Positions 49,255 through 58,713 of a stretch of DNA of 64,000 bases are shown here, piece after piece. The notes below the pieces were generated by a model. The model did not search any database, was not told where the DNA came from, and worked only from the letters and a program-made list of their open reading frames with translations. A program made the translations under genes and the position numbers. The DNA comes from Gemmatimonadota bacterium (GTDB lineage: Bacteria > Gemmatimonadota > Gemmatimonadetes > Longimicrobiales > Gaopeijiaceae): NCBI GenBank assembly GCA_029262115.1, contig JAJCZZ010000010.1:62001-126000 (forward strand), written 5' to 3'. Each line of letters starts with the position of its first letter. Position 1 is the first letter of the stretch.

Positions 49255-52200
49255 ATGCAGCGCTCCGCCGACCGGATCGTCTACTCCGCCACGGACCTGA
49301 GCGGGTACCTCGCGTGCCCGCACCTGGCCGCGCAGAACCGCGGTCGCCTGCTCGGGCTGATTCCGTCCCCTCCCAAGTACGAGGACCCGGGCACGGACGT
49401 CCTTCGGCGGCGCGGAGAAGAACACGAGCAGGGCATTCTCGAGCGGTACCGCCAGCGCGGCCTGTCCGTCGTCGAGCCGAGGCAGCCCATCCGGGGAGCG
49501 AGCGAGGACCGCTCCGAAGTGCACCCGGACCTGGTTGCGTGCGCCGCCGAAACGATCGATGCCATGCGGAGCGGGGCGGACGTCATCTACCAAGCGGTCT
49601 TGTACGGGAGCCGCCCGAAGAGTGCGGATCGCGGCAGCCCGGAGAGCGCAGACTTCGGCGGCCCGGAGAGCGCCACGTCCGACGACGGGAGTCCGGCGAC
49701 CACGGAGGTGGCGCCCGTTCTCTGGCTCGGACGCCCCGACTTCCTCGCGAGAGTCGAGACACCCAGTCATCTCGGCGATTGGTCCTACGAAGTGGTGGAC
49801 GCCAAGCTGTCCCGGAGCGCCAAGGCCGGCGCGGTGCTCCAGACGAGCTTCTACTCGGAGTTGCTGGAGTGGGCACAGGGCGGTGCGCCCGAGTTCATGC
49901 ACCTGGCGTTGGGCGGCCCGGGCCAGGAGCCGGAACAGTTTCGCGTGACGGACTTCGGGGCCTACTACCGGTCGGTCAGGCGACGCTTCGCCAAGGCGAT
50001 GGCAAGAGAGGCCGGGCACGGGCCGGCCGGCGGCCCGACCACGTATCCCGAGCCGTGCGAGCACTGCGACCTGTGTGACTGGCGACCGGTGTGCCGAGAC
50101 CGGTGGCGGGCTGTCGACCACCTCTCTCTTGTGGCGGGAATCACGCGAAAGCAGCGGGACGCGCTGGAGGATCGGGACGTCCCCACACGCGCCGCCTTGG
50201 GCGGCCTTCCCCTGCCCGCCGATCCCCCGCTCGACGGTGTCGGCGCCCCCGCGTTGGAGCGCATCCGCGAGCAGGCCCGTATCCAGGTCGAAGGCGAGCG
50301 TGAGGGCCGGCCCAAGTACGAGCTGCTGGACGGTGTTGCGGACGAATTCGGCCTCGGATCGCTCCCGGCGCCGTGCCCGGGCGACCTGTTCTTCGACATC
50401 GAGGGCGATCCGCATGCGGTCGACGGCGGCCTCGAGTATCTGCTCGGCTGGGTCGACGGGGACGGCGCCTACGACCGGCTCTGGGGCCTCGACCCCGTCC
50501 ATGAAAAAGTGGCGTTCGAGGCCTTCATCGACCGGGTCACGGAGCGGATGGAGCGCTGGCCGGACATGCGCGTCTATCACTACAACCACTACGAACCGAC
50601 GGCGTTGAAGAAGTTGGCGGGCCGTCACGCAACCCGAGAGCAGGAGCTCGACGACCTGCTCCGAGGATCCGTGTTCGTGGACCTGTACCGGGTCGTGCGG
50701 CAGGGTATCCGCGCGTCGGTGGAGAGCTACTCCCTCAAGAAGCTGGAGCCGCTCTACGGCTACGAACGGGACGTCGAACTGCGGCTGGCGTCCCGGGCGC
50801 TGGCCAACTTCGAAGCGTTCCTGGGAATGGGCGGGACCGTTGAGGACTCCGCGGACGAGACGGTCAACTCGCTCCTGGACGAAATTGCCCGGTACAACCG
50901 TGACGACTGTCTGTCGACGCTTCGGCTGCGCGACTGGTTGGAGGAGCGGAGGGAGGAGTTGGAGGGGAAGGAGGAGAGGACGATCGAGCGGTGGGATGGG
51001 TCGGAGGAGGAGCAGGAAACCGACGCCAACGCGCTCGAGCAGGAGGCCGTCGCGCTCAGGGCCCGCCTCCATGCCGGTCTTGCCCGGAACCCCGACGAAC
51101 ACACGCCGGATGAGCGCGTGCGAGCCCTGCTCGGCCACGCCCTCTCGTTTCACAGGCGCGAAGACCGGGCCAGCGGGTGGGAGTACCACGCTCTCAACGA
51201 GGCGGATACCCAGGATCTGATCGAGAGTCGGAAGGGGTTGGGCGGACTCGAATTCGTTGAGACGATCGAAGGCGATGGCGGTACCGTGATCCACCGGTAC
51301 CGGTTCCCCGAGCAGCATCATCGCATCGAGCGGTCGGATTCGCTCATGCGGCCGGTGAAGGAGGGGAAGGCGCAGCGGGTCGGCTCCGTCGTCAATATCG
51401 ATGACGAGCGCGGCCTTCTCGACCTTCGCCCCTCCGACGCCGCCGCCACGGACCTCGAAGGGGTCTTCCATAGCGACTACATCGGCTCGGATGGGGCCAA
51501 ACGTGCCCTTCTGCGGCTTGGCGAGGACGTGCTGGAGGGCGGGGTGGATGGGGCGGAAGACACCCTCGCCGTCCGATTGCTCCTGGGCGCCGGTCCCGAC
51601 GCCAAGCCTTACGCGCCATCGGGGGACTCCAACGGAGATGCCATCACGCTACGCCGCCCGGACGAGACCAACGTGGAGGCGGCGCGCCGGATCGTGCCGG
51701 AACTCGGCGCGTCTACGCTCGCCGTGCAAGGGCCTCCAGGCGCCGGCAAGACCCACCTGGGCGCCCATCTCATCGTGGATCTTCTGCGAAACGGGCTGCG
51801 AGTGGGCGTGTCCGCGCATAGCCATAAGGCCATCGGCAACCTCTTGAAGAAGGTCTGCGAGACCGCTGAGACGGAGGGCGTTGAAGTACGGGGACGCCAG
51901 AAATCCAACAAGAAGCAGTGGTGCGGACGCGAGGAAATGCGGCACACCAGCAGCAATCCACCGATGGAGAATGCCCGAAAGAAGGGGTTGCTGAACCTCC
52001 TGGCCGGCACCCGATGGCTGTGGTCCCGCGTGGGCATGGCGGACGCCGTCGACGTGCTCGTGATCGATGAAGCGGGTCAGATTTCGCTGGCGAACGTACT
52101 GGCAATGACGCGGTCGACGACGTCGATCGTGCTGCTCGGGGATCCTCAGCAACTCCAACAGCCGACGAAAGCCACACACCCGGGCGGATCGGGCACCTCG

Positions 52201-52875
52201 GCGCTCGACCACCTGCTCGGCGGCGCGAAGGTGATGCCCCTGGATCGAGGGCTGTTCCTCGAGCGGACGTGGAGGCTGCACCCCGACCTGTGTGACTTCA
52301 CGTCCGAGCAGTTCTACGACAGCCGGTTGAAGGCCCAGGACGGCACCGAGCGGCAACGCGTCGACGGGCCCGGAGCGCTGGCCGGCACCGGCCTCCGCTT
52401 CGTTCCCGTGGCCCATGAAGGCAACACGAGCGACGCACCCGAGGAAGTCGAGGCGATCGAGCTCCTGGTAGACCAACTCCTCGATGGCTCGTGGACCTGG
52501 ACGGACACCGCCGGCGCTACTCGGGAACTCAGCGAAGACCAGCTTCTCGTGATCGCCCCGTACAACGCGCAGGTCGCACGCCTGCGGGCGGCGCTACGCG
52601 ACGGCATCCGGGTAGGGACGGTGGACAAGCTGCAGGGGCAGCAAGCGACCGTCGTCCTGTTTTCCACCACGTCCTCGAGCACGGAGGACGCGCCGCGGGG
52701 CATGGACTTCCTGTTCGACGCACACCGGCTGAATGTGGCCACCTCGCGCGGGCGATGCGTGACCGTGGTGGTCGGCTCGCCCAGGCTGTTCGAGGCCGAC
52801 TGCTCGTCCGTGGAGCAGATGCGGCTGGCGAACGGGTTCTGTCGGATGCTGGAGATGGCGGGTGGTGATCGGTGA
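49255..52875 (+). CDS. TM0106-type RecB-like nuclease with SF1 helicase
   Basis: A 1206-residue protein of the TM0106 family. The N-terminal RecB-like PD-(D/E)XK part shows LACPHLAAQNR (Cys21), EVVDAKLSR (catalytic Lys) and a cysteine cluster CEHCDLCDWRPVC (residues 268-280) that together could hold an iron-sulfur cluster as in Cas4 and AddB. Residues about 376-470 form an RNase H-like exonuclease domain (LFFDIEGDPHAVDGG, YHYNHYEPTALKKL, RYNRDDCLSTLRLRDWL). The C-terminal half is a superfamily 1 helicase: GPPGAGKT at about 826-833, VIDEAGQIS at about 935-943, LLGDPQQLQQP, ERTWRLHPDLCDF, TVDKLQGQQATVVLFST, NVATSRGR. It may act in DNA repair or defence. GTGA overlap joins it to the truncated DUF429 gene. 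Confidence 0.9.
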   Translation: MQRSADRIVYSATDLSGYLACPHLAAQNRGRLLGLIPSPPKYEDPGTDVLRRRGEEHEQGILERYRQRGLSVVEPRQPIRGASEDRSEVHPDLVACAAETIDAMRSGADVIYQAVLYGSRPKSADRGSPESADFGGPESATSDDGSPATTEVAPVLWLGRPDFLARVETPSHLGDWSYEVVDAKLSRSAKAGAVLQTSFYSELLEWAQGGAPEFMHLALGGPGQEPEQFRVTDFGAYYRSVRRRFAKAMAREAGHGPAGGPTTYPEPCEHCDLCDWRPVCRDRWRAVDHLSLVAGITRKQRDALEDRDVPTRAALGGLPLPADPPLDGVGAPALERIREQARIQVEGEREGRPKYELLDGVADEFGLGSLPAPCPGDLFFDIEGDPHAVDGGLEYLLGWVDGDGAYDRLWGLDPVHEKVAFEAFIDRVTERMERWPDMRVYHYNHYEPTALKKLAGRHATREQELDDLLRGSVFVDLYRVVRQGIRASVESYSLKKLEPLYGYERDVELRLASRALANFEAFLGMGGTVEDSADETVNSLLDEIARYNRDDCLSTLRLRDWLEERREELEGKEERTIERWDGSEEEQETDANALEQEAVALRARLHAGLARNPDEHTPDERVRALLGHALSFHRREDRASGWEYHALNEADTQDLIESRKGLGGLEFVETIEGDGGTVIHRYRFPEQHHRIERSDSLMRPVKEGKAQRVGSVVNIDDERGLLDLRPSDAAATDLEGVFHSDYIGSDGAKRALLRLGEDVLEGGVDGAEDTLAVRLLLGAGPDAKPYAPSGDSNGDAITLRRPDETNVEAARRIVPELGASTLAVQGPPGAGKTHLGAHLIVDLLRNGLRVGVSAHSHKAIGNLLKKVCETAETEGVEVRGRQKSNKKQWCGREEMRHTSSNPPMENARKKGLLNLLAGTRWLWSRVGMADAVDVLVIDEAGQISLANVLAMTRSTTSIVLLGDPQQLQQPTKATHPGGSGTSALDHLLGGAKVMPLDRGLFLERTWRLHPDLCDFTSEQFYDSRLKAQDGTERQRVDGPGALAGTGLRFVPVAHEGNTSDAPEEVEAIELLVDQLLDGSWTWTDTAGATRELSEDQLLVIAPYNAQVARLRAALRDGIRVGTVDKLQGQQATVVLFSTTSSSTEDAPRGMDFLFDAHRLNVATSRGRCVTVVVGSPRLFEADCSSVEQMRLANGFCRMLEMAGGDR

Positions 52876-53177
52876 GCGACTTTGGTGAGGGCGTCCGCGT
52901 TGTCGCGGTCGACTGGTCCGGCGCCAAGTCGGCGGTGCATAAGAAGATCTGGCTCGCCGAAGTGGTGGACGGTCGGATGGTGCGGCTCGAAACGGGAAGG
53001 GACCGGGAGGAGGTGGTGGAGCACCTCATTGGCGAGGCGGCTTTGGGATGTCCGATGGTGGTGGGTCTGGACTTCGCCTTCGCGTTTCCCGCCTGGTTCA
53101 CTCTAGTTGAAATCCGCGGTGGCGGAGGGTTCTTCGCCGGCGGGGCCATGTGCTGCCCTCCTGGATCCGTTGCCTAG
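52872..53177 (+). pseudogene. Truncated DUF429-like protein
   Basis: A 101-codon frame from GTG 52872 that overlaps the helicase stop. The first 75 residues match the DUF429 family (VVAVDWSGAKSAVHKKIWLAEVVDGR, EVVEHLIGEAALGCPMVVGLDFAFAFPAWF). Full members are about 250 residues. After PAWF the sequence becomes glycine-rich and unrelated (GGGGFFAGGAMCCPPG) and then stops, so the gene is cut at about 53100. The first part could still make a short protein, but it lacks most of the domain. Confidence 0.7.
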
Positions 53178-53185
53178 AAACCACT

Positions 53186-54013
53186 ATGCCCCCTCGTCAG
53201 GCCCAGGCTGACTGGTCAGCAGCTCTCCAGGATGTACATGTACTAGTCGCTGCTGGCATTCTGCTTGTGTGGGTTATGGCTAGTTCAGCGGTGCTGCTTT
53301 TCCCTCCTTTGCCGGGCGTATTAGTTGCGTCGTCCTTGACTATGTTGCGGTGATCGTGCATGTGTGGCGCCCACATCGGCGGCAGTCCTGGGACCAGCTT
53401 TCCCAGCTCGGCGCAAGATCGTTGCCGGGGCGCTGGCGTTGGGTCGGCGTTTCCGTTCTCACGGTTGTTTGGGCCATTTCCCTCAACGTCGCCTACGATC
53501 ATCTGCTCCCTCTGGCGGATCCGTCCTTCGATCCGTTTACCGAGTATGCTGAGCGGGGAGGTTGGATCGCTGTCGCGATTCTCACAGTGGGTTTCGGGCC
53601 GCTGATTGAGGAGTTCGTGTTCCGTGGTTGGATCCAGGACGCGCTACAACGCGTCACCTCACCCCCGACTGCGATCCTCATATCGGCCTTTCTATTCGCG
53701 TTGCCACATGGACGTGGTGACGGCCTGCCACTGTATATGGCTATCGGAGCGGTGTTCGGCTGGGTTGTCTGGAAAACCGGGTCCATTATGGGCGGGCGTA
53801 GTCGTTCACGCGGTATATAACGCCGCTTTGCTGCTCGCCTCTGCGTTTCAGCGGAGGGAAATCGCGAACCTCGGCCTGGACATGCAACTCTCCCCAACCG
53901 CGATCGTCTTGGTCTCTCTAGCAGGTGTTTGCTCTCTCGCAGGCGTTGTCGTGCTGCTTCGGCAAGAACCCGGAGCGGTGCGAACAGCTCAGGAGACGAG
54001 CAACGGCATATGA
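53186..54013 (+). pseudogene. CPBP-family (CAAX protease-like) membrane protein gene with two frameshifts
   Basis: Three pieces in two frames make up one CPBP gene. Piece one (53186 to about 53340) gives MPPRQAQADWSAALQD and a first helix (VHVLVAAGILLVWVMASSAVLL). Piece two (about 53340-53785, other frame) gives VHVWRPHRRQSWDQL and the motif GFGPLIEEFVFRGWIQ with the Glu-Glu-Arg active site, ALPHGRGDGLPLYMAIGAVFGWVVWKTGSI. Piece three (to 54013, first frame) gives WAGVVVHAVYNAALLLASAF. A one-base change at about 53789 (ATTATGG where ATTTGG is expected) and another near 53330-53350 break it. CPBP members cleave or modify peptides in the membrane. Confidence 0.7.
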
Positions 54014-54243
54014 AGGCACCGGAAGGCGTCGACCAACTCCGAGAGGTCACTGCAGAGGAGGAGTTCACCGGCCTACCACATCGTCGCGCGATCATCGCGG
54101 GGAGCCCGGTCCACGCCGCCGGCCCGTTCGGGTTCGTGCCCGACGTTCTCACGGCGCCTCGCGCGGTGCAGCTCGACGGGCCGGGCGCCGGCCAGCGCGT
54201 AGGAGCTCTGCACCGAAACCAGAAGATTTGGTCTCTTTGGTGA
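54010..54243 (+). CDS. Possible small protein, unknown
   Basis: A 77-residue frame whose ATG overlaps the last stop of the broken CPBP gene (ATGA). It reads MKAPEGVDQLREVTAEEEFTG, HRRAIIAGSPVHAAGPFGF and ends HRNQKIWSLW. It has a normal amino-acid mix, but no known motif and no ribosome-binding site of note. It may be a small gene or a fragment of a decayed one. The 168 bases after it, up to dapF, hold nothing recognisable. Confidence 0.3.
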   Translation: MKAPEGVDQLREVTAEEEFTGLPHRRAIIAGSPVHAAGPFGFVPDVLTAPRAVQLDGPGAGQRVGALHRNQKIWSLW

Positions 54244-54411
54244 TCGATGGGTCCAAGCTGTCCTACCCACCGACCGTGGGTTCGCGGTTTCTGCGGCGTC
54301 CGATGTGCGGGATTACATTTACGACGGGTCCGTGTACCGTCTACTCTCCGTCCCGGTCGTGTCGTGTACCCGATTCCCCGGCGGTGATGCCGCTCTCCGG
54401 CCACCGTCCCC

Positions 54412-55302
54412 CTACCCCCCCAACCTCCGCACGAAATCCGCAGCCAGTACTCCCGTCATCACCTCTTCCACCGGCCCCCGCAGCACCACCTGCCGCTCGG
54501 CGCTCACCGTTGCCGTCAGCGTCCCGCCCACCATGTCGATATGCACCGGCCCCGGTGCCATCCCCCGCGACACGGCGGCAACCGCCACCGCACATGAGCT
54601 CGTGCCCGAAGCGGTCGTGGGTCCGACCCCCCGCTCCCAGATCAACGCCCGACACCGATCGGAGCCGCTCACCTCGGCCAACTGCACGTTCGAGCCATTG
54701 GCCAGCGATGGGTGAGCCGTCAGAAACCGGCCCACTTCAGCGAGCCGCTCGTCGGTCATCGGTTCGCCCCAGACGACCATGTGGGGATTGCCGACCCCCA
54801 CCGGGACCAGGTCGAGCGCCTCCCCGTCCGGACCCTCCAACCGGCCATCGCCATCGAGGGCGGAGGCGTCCATCGCCACCGCGGCCGGACCCACCTCCGC
54901 CGCGCCCATGTCGACCGAGATGTCGTAGGTGCCGGCCGAATGCGCGTGGACCGTCATCGCAACCCGGTCGCCACCGACCTCGATCGTGAACGGCTCATCG
55001 CCGACGTGTCCTTCGCGGTGGAGATACGAGCCGAGCACACGCAGCCCGTTTCCGCTTCGTTCGAACTCGCCGCCGTCCGGGTTGAACATCCGGAGACGGA
55101 ACACGCCGCCCGATCGGTCCGCGAGGAGGACCACGATCCCGTCGCCTCCCGGCCCCCGCAGGCGCTCGCAGGTGGCGGACACGGCCTCGGGTGAGGCCGG
55201 CAGATCACCTCCCTCCTCGAACACGAGGTAGTCGTTTCCGAGTCCGTGCGCCTTGTAGAACGACGCTGCCAGGCTTGGTCGCTCCGCCCACAGCCCTGTC
55301 AT
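54412..55302 (-). CDS. dapF: DapF-family protein with serines in place of both catalytic cysteines
   Basis: A 296-residue protein of the diaminopimelate epimerase fold: FYKAHGLGNDYLVFEE, FNPDGGEFERSGNGLRVLGSYL, VGVGNPHMVVWGEP, NVQLAEV, ERGVGPTTASGTSSCAVAVAAV. True DapF uses two cysteines, in CGNGxRC and ACGTGxCA. Here these are Ser83 and Ser232; Val89 also replaces a usual Cys. So it may not epimerise L,L-diaminopimelate. In the related proline racemase family, changing a catalytic Cys to Thr or Ser goes with dehydratase activity, so a different reaction is possible. AAGGAG lies 7 bases before the ATG. It stands alone, away from other lysine genes. The fold is certain, the function is not. 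Confidence 0.8.
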   Translation of the reverse strand: MTGLWAERPSLAASFYKAHGLGNDYLVFEEGGDLPASPEAVSATCERLRGPGGDGIVVLLADRSGGVFRLRMFNPDGGEFERSGNGLRVLGSYLHREGHVGDEPFTIEVGGDRVAMTVHAHSAGTYDISVDMGAAEVGPAAVAMDASALDGDGRLEGPDGEALDLVPVGVGNPHMVVWGEPMTDERLAEVGRFLTAHPSLANGSNVQLAEVSGSDRCRALIWERGVGPTTASGTSSCAVAVAAVSRGMAPGPVHIDMVGGTLTATVSAERQVVLRGPVEEVMTGVLAADFVRRLGG

Positions 55303-55495
55303 TCAGCCGCTCCTTTTTACCGTTTGACGACCGGATTCTCCCGAATCCACCTCGCACGCCCTTTCGGTGCGCGGACGTGACCAACTTCGCGTAGCGGGCC
55401 TCGGCCGACCATCCGGGTGGGCGCGGTCCGCAACCTTTGGCCTCCGAGCCCCGTCCGAGGTAGGGCGACGAACACGTTCATTTGGGTGGATGACG

Positions 55496-58165
55496 ATGAG
55501 TATATACAGGACCCTTGCCGTGACCGCTGGCCTGCTGGTAGCCGGGGGCGCCTCTCTCAGCGGGCAGACCGCAGGCGACGGCGGAGTGATCTCGACGGGC
55601 GCGCCGACCCCGAAGGTCGTGCCCGGGTGCTGCACCGGCGATGCACCCGTCCTTCAGGCGACCCGCCTCGTCGGCAGCATCGAGATCGACGGTCGGATGG
55701 ACGACGAGGGGTGGCGGCTCGCCCCCGTCGCGGCCGAGTTCGTCCAGTTCGAGCCGCGTGAGGGCGCTCCGGCGACGGAGCGGACGGAGGCTCGGGTGCT
55801 CTACGGACCGGATGCTCTGTACGTCTTCCTCCGCGCATGGGACAGCCGGCCCGACAGCATTGCCGGCCAGCTCACACGCCGCGATCAGGACTCGTATTCC
55901 GACCTGCTCGGTGTGGTGGTCGATTCGTACTTCGACCGGCGCACGGCCTTCCACTTCGCGGTAAATCCGGTCGGGGTCAAGCACGACATCTACCGGTTCG
56001 ACGACACCTCGGAGGACGGGGGATGGGACGCGGTCTGGGACGTCGAGACCTCGGTCGACGAGAGCGGATGGTCCGCCGAGTTCCGCGTCCCCTTCTCGCA
56101 GCTCCGGTTTGGGAGCGGCGCCGATCAGACGTGGGGCATCAACTTCACCCGGGAGATCGCGCGCCGGGACGAAACCGACGTGTGGGCGCCCACGTCCCCG
56201 CAGGAGTCCGCGCTCGTGTCGCGCTTCGGGGAGCTGCGCGGCCTGATCGGGCTGGAGGCTCCGAACCGGTTGGAGTTGGTGCCGTACTCGCTCGTCGGGC
56301 TGGAACGGGCGCAAGGCGATGTCGCCAACCCGTTCTACTCGGAAAATCAGATGCTCGGCGCCGCGGGCGCGGACCTCAAGTACGGCGTGACCAGCGACCT
56401 GACGCTCGACGTGACGCTGAACCCGGACTTCGGCCAGGTGGAGGCCGATCCCGCTCAGGTGAATCTGTCCGCGTTCGAGACCTTCCTACCCGAGCGTCGT
56501 CCCTTCTTTTTGGAGGGCGCGAGCATCTTCAACTTCGGGATCGCGCTCGGAGACGGCGACGACGCCAACGAATCGCTCTTCTACTCGAGACGCATCGGCC
56601 GGGCCCCTCAGGGGAAGTTCGATCCACGCGGCGGGTACGGGGACGCCGACGACCGGACGACGATCCTCGGCGCCTGGAAGCTGTCCGGGAAGACCCAAGG
56701 AGGGTGGTCGATCGGTGCGCTGCACGCCGTCACCTCGGAGGAGTCCGCACGGATCGCTCCCGCCACCGGTGATCGCTTGAACGAAGAGGTCGAGCCGTTT
56801 TCCAACTATGGGGTGCTACGGGTCCAACGGGACTTCCGCGAAGGGCGAAGCGCTCTGGGTGTGATCGGAACGCACGTGAATCGCGACAAGCAGGTGGCGG
56901 ACGCGCTCGGGCTCCGTTCGAGCGCCTTCGCGGGCGGGCTCGACTTCCGCCACCGCTTCGCGGGCGAGACGTACCAGGTGAGCGGATATTTGCTGGGATC
57001 GCACGTCCGAGGCTCCACCGAGGCCATCACCTCCACCCAGCGCTCGCCACTGCGCTACTACCAGCGTCCGGACGCCGATCACGTCGACTTCGACCCGACC
57101 CGGACGTCGCTGTCGGGGGGCACCGCGTTCTTCAACTTCGAGAAGATCGCCGGGGAGCACTGGCGCTTCAGCACCGGCATCCACACCCGCACGCCCGGCT
57201 TCGAGGTCAACGACATCGGCTTCCAGAACGACGCGGACTCCTGGTCGAGCTGGTTCTGGGTCGGATATCGGCAGACGACGCCCCAGGGCCCGTTCCGCCG
57301 GTGGAATCTGAACACGAACGGATGGGCGGGCGGGAACTACGGAGGAAGCCGACGAGGTCCCGGGATGAACGTCAACGGGAACGTCCAGTTCAAGAACTTC
57401 TGGCACGCCTACGCCGGCGTGAATCGGGACACGGGCGGGTTCTCCGGTCAGTTCCTCCGCGGCGGCCCCTTGTTCCGCATGGAGGCCCGCACCAACGGCT
57501 GGGGAGGCTTCGGCACCGACTCACGGAAGCCCGTCATGTTCAACCTGAACGGATGGGGGAACGTGAGGCCGGAATCCGACTCCTGGGCCTTCGGGCTCTC
57601 GCCCAACATCCGGATTCGTCCCTCTGGTCGGGCCACCTTCCAGGTCGGTGCGCAGGTCAATCGCACGGCGAACGACAACCAGTGGGTGGACCGTGTCGAC
57701 GGGGCGGAGCCGACGTACCTGTTCGGTCGGATCGACCAGAAAACGGTCGGCATCACCGTGCGCGCCGACTACGCCTTCACGCCGACCCTGTCGCTGCAGC
57801 TCTACGCGCAGCCGTTCGTGAGCGCGGGGACGTACGAAGAGTTCAAGCGCGTGGCGGATCCGCTGGCCGCGGCATACGGCGACCGGTTCGTACCGGTGAC
57901 CGGTTCGGGCGCGTTGGATCTGGATCTCGATGGGTCGCCCGACGTGGAGGTCGACCCGGACTTCAACGTGAAGCAGTTCCGCTCGAACGCGGTGCTGCGG
58001 TGGGAGTACCGGCCGGGGTCGAGTCTCTTCGTGGTGTGGTCGCAGGGGCGGAACGCGTTCTCCCGGGATGGTGCGTTCGATTTCTCCGATGACTTTCGTG
58101 GACTGTTTTCGGAGCCGTCGGATAATGTGCTGATGGTGAAGTGGAGTTACTGGATCAGCCGGTGA
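55496..58165 (+). CDS. DUF5916 outer-membrane protein with CBM9-like N-terminus
   Basis: An 889-residue exported protein. A signal peptide (YRTLAVTAGLLVAGGASLSGQ) is followed by a CBM9-like beta-sandwich (IEIDGRMDDEGWRLAPVAAEFVQFEPREGAPATERTEARVLYGPDALYVFLRAWD... WDAVWDVETSVDESGWSAEFRVPFSQLRF) and a DUF5916 beta-barrel (TLNPDFGQVEADPAQVNLSAFETFLPERRPFFLEGASIF... LMVKWSYWISR). Members are common in Gemmatimonadota and related phyla. It may bind or import carbohydrate-like material; the substrate is unknown. The start at ATG 55496 is better placed behind GGTGG than 55490; the frame extends upstream to 55367 with arginine-rich, non-protein-like sequence. Confidence 0.87.
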   Translation: MSIYRTLAVTAGLLVAGGASLSGQTAGDGGVISTGAPTPKVVPGCCTGDAPVLQATRLVGSIEIDGRMDDEGWRLAPVAAEFVQFEPREGAPATERTEARVLYGPDALYVFLRAWDSRPDSIAGQLTRRDQDSYSDLLGVVVDSYFDRRTAFHFAVNPVGVKHDIYRFDDTSEDGGWDAVWDVETSVDESGWSAEFRVPFSQLRFGSGADQTWGINFTREIARRDETDVWAPTSPQESALVSRFGELRGLIGLEAPNRLELVPYSLVGLERAQGDVANPFYSENQMLGAAGADLKYGVTSDLTLDVTLNPDFGQVEADPAQVNLSAFETFLPERRPFFLEGASIFNFGIALGDGDDANESLFYSRRIGRAPQGKFDPRGGYGDADDRTTILGAWKLSGKTQGGWSIGALHAVTSEESARIAPATGDRLNEEVEPFSNYGVLRVQRDFREGRSALGVIGTHVNRDKQVADALGLRSSAFAGGLDFRHRFAGETYQVSGYLLGSHVRGSTEAITSTQRSPLRYYQRPDADHVDFDPTRTSLSGGTAFFNFEKIAGEHWRFSTGIHTRTPGFEVNDIGFQNDADSWSSWFWVGYRQTTPQGPFRRWNLNTNGWAGGNYGGSRRGPGMNVNGNVQFKNFWHAYAGVNRDTGGFSGQFLRGGPLFRMEARTNGWGGFGTDSRKPVMFNLNGWGNVRPESDSWAFGLSPNIRIRPSGRATFQVGAQVNRTANDNQWVDRVDGAEPTYLFGRIDQKTVGITVRADYAFTPTLSLQLYAQPFVSAGTYEEFKRVADPLAAAYGDRFVPVTGSGALDLDLDGSPDVEVDPDFNVKQFRSNAVLRWEYRPGSSLFVVWSQGRNAFSRDGAFDFSDDFRGLFSEPSDNVLMVKWSYWISR

Positions 58166-58713
58166 CGGCTCAGGGGGCGTTTCTTTAGGGGCCACCGTTT
58201 TCTGCGGGTGGGTTTCGTGGGCTTTTCTCGTGGGGGTCCGTGGGACAGCACGCGCCCTGCGGGGCCGCTCGCGAACTGCCGGGGTGGGTGGGGTGCGCGC
58301 TCGCTACACGATGCGGCGCCGCTGACGTGTCGGTTGGGCTGCGTTACTCCGCGTGCGCCGCATCGAAGTGCCCCTCAGGGCGCGTGCTGTCCCTCGGACC
58401 ATCGGGCTGATCGGGGGAGAACCCACCGGTTTGGGTGGTCGCGTTGCTACGCTCGCTGTCGACGGGCTGCTCTTTGGGGCCGTGGCGGCGCTTTGCGCCG
58501 CCTTGGTTGTGCGGGCGGTGGGAGCTCTCGGCGGCGGGGTGGAGGCGCTTTGCCGCGCTCGCGCCCCGATCTAGCCGCTTTCTCGGACGTGGCGGCCGGT
58601 GGCCGCCTCATTCTTGCCGGGGGGGAGGTCTTGACGTTCGGGTGGTCGCATCGCTGCGCTCGCTGTCTACCCGGCTGTTGTCACTCACTTCGCGTCTGTC
58701 GCTCCGGGCTCCA
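58166..58713. other. Intergenic region with an imperfect repeat
   Basis: This 548-bp stretch has no gene that can be supported; all frames are arginine- and cysteine-rich. Two similar blocks (about 58430-58474 and 58637-58683) share GGGTGGTCGC and CGCTCGCTGTC, and are probably an old duplication. Confidence 0.55.

Noticed and set aside
49201-51471. A 756-codon open frame on the minus strand
   Set aside because: It is antisense to the TM0106 nuclease-helicase, whose motifs are clear in the other strand. No domain seen.
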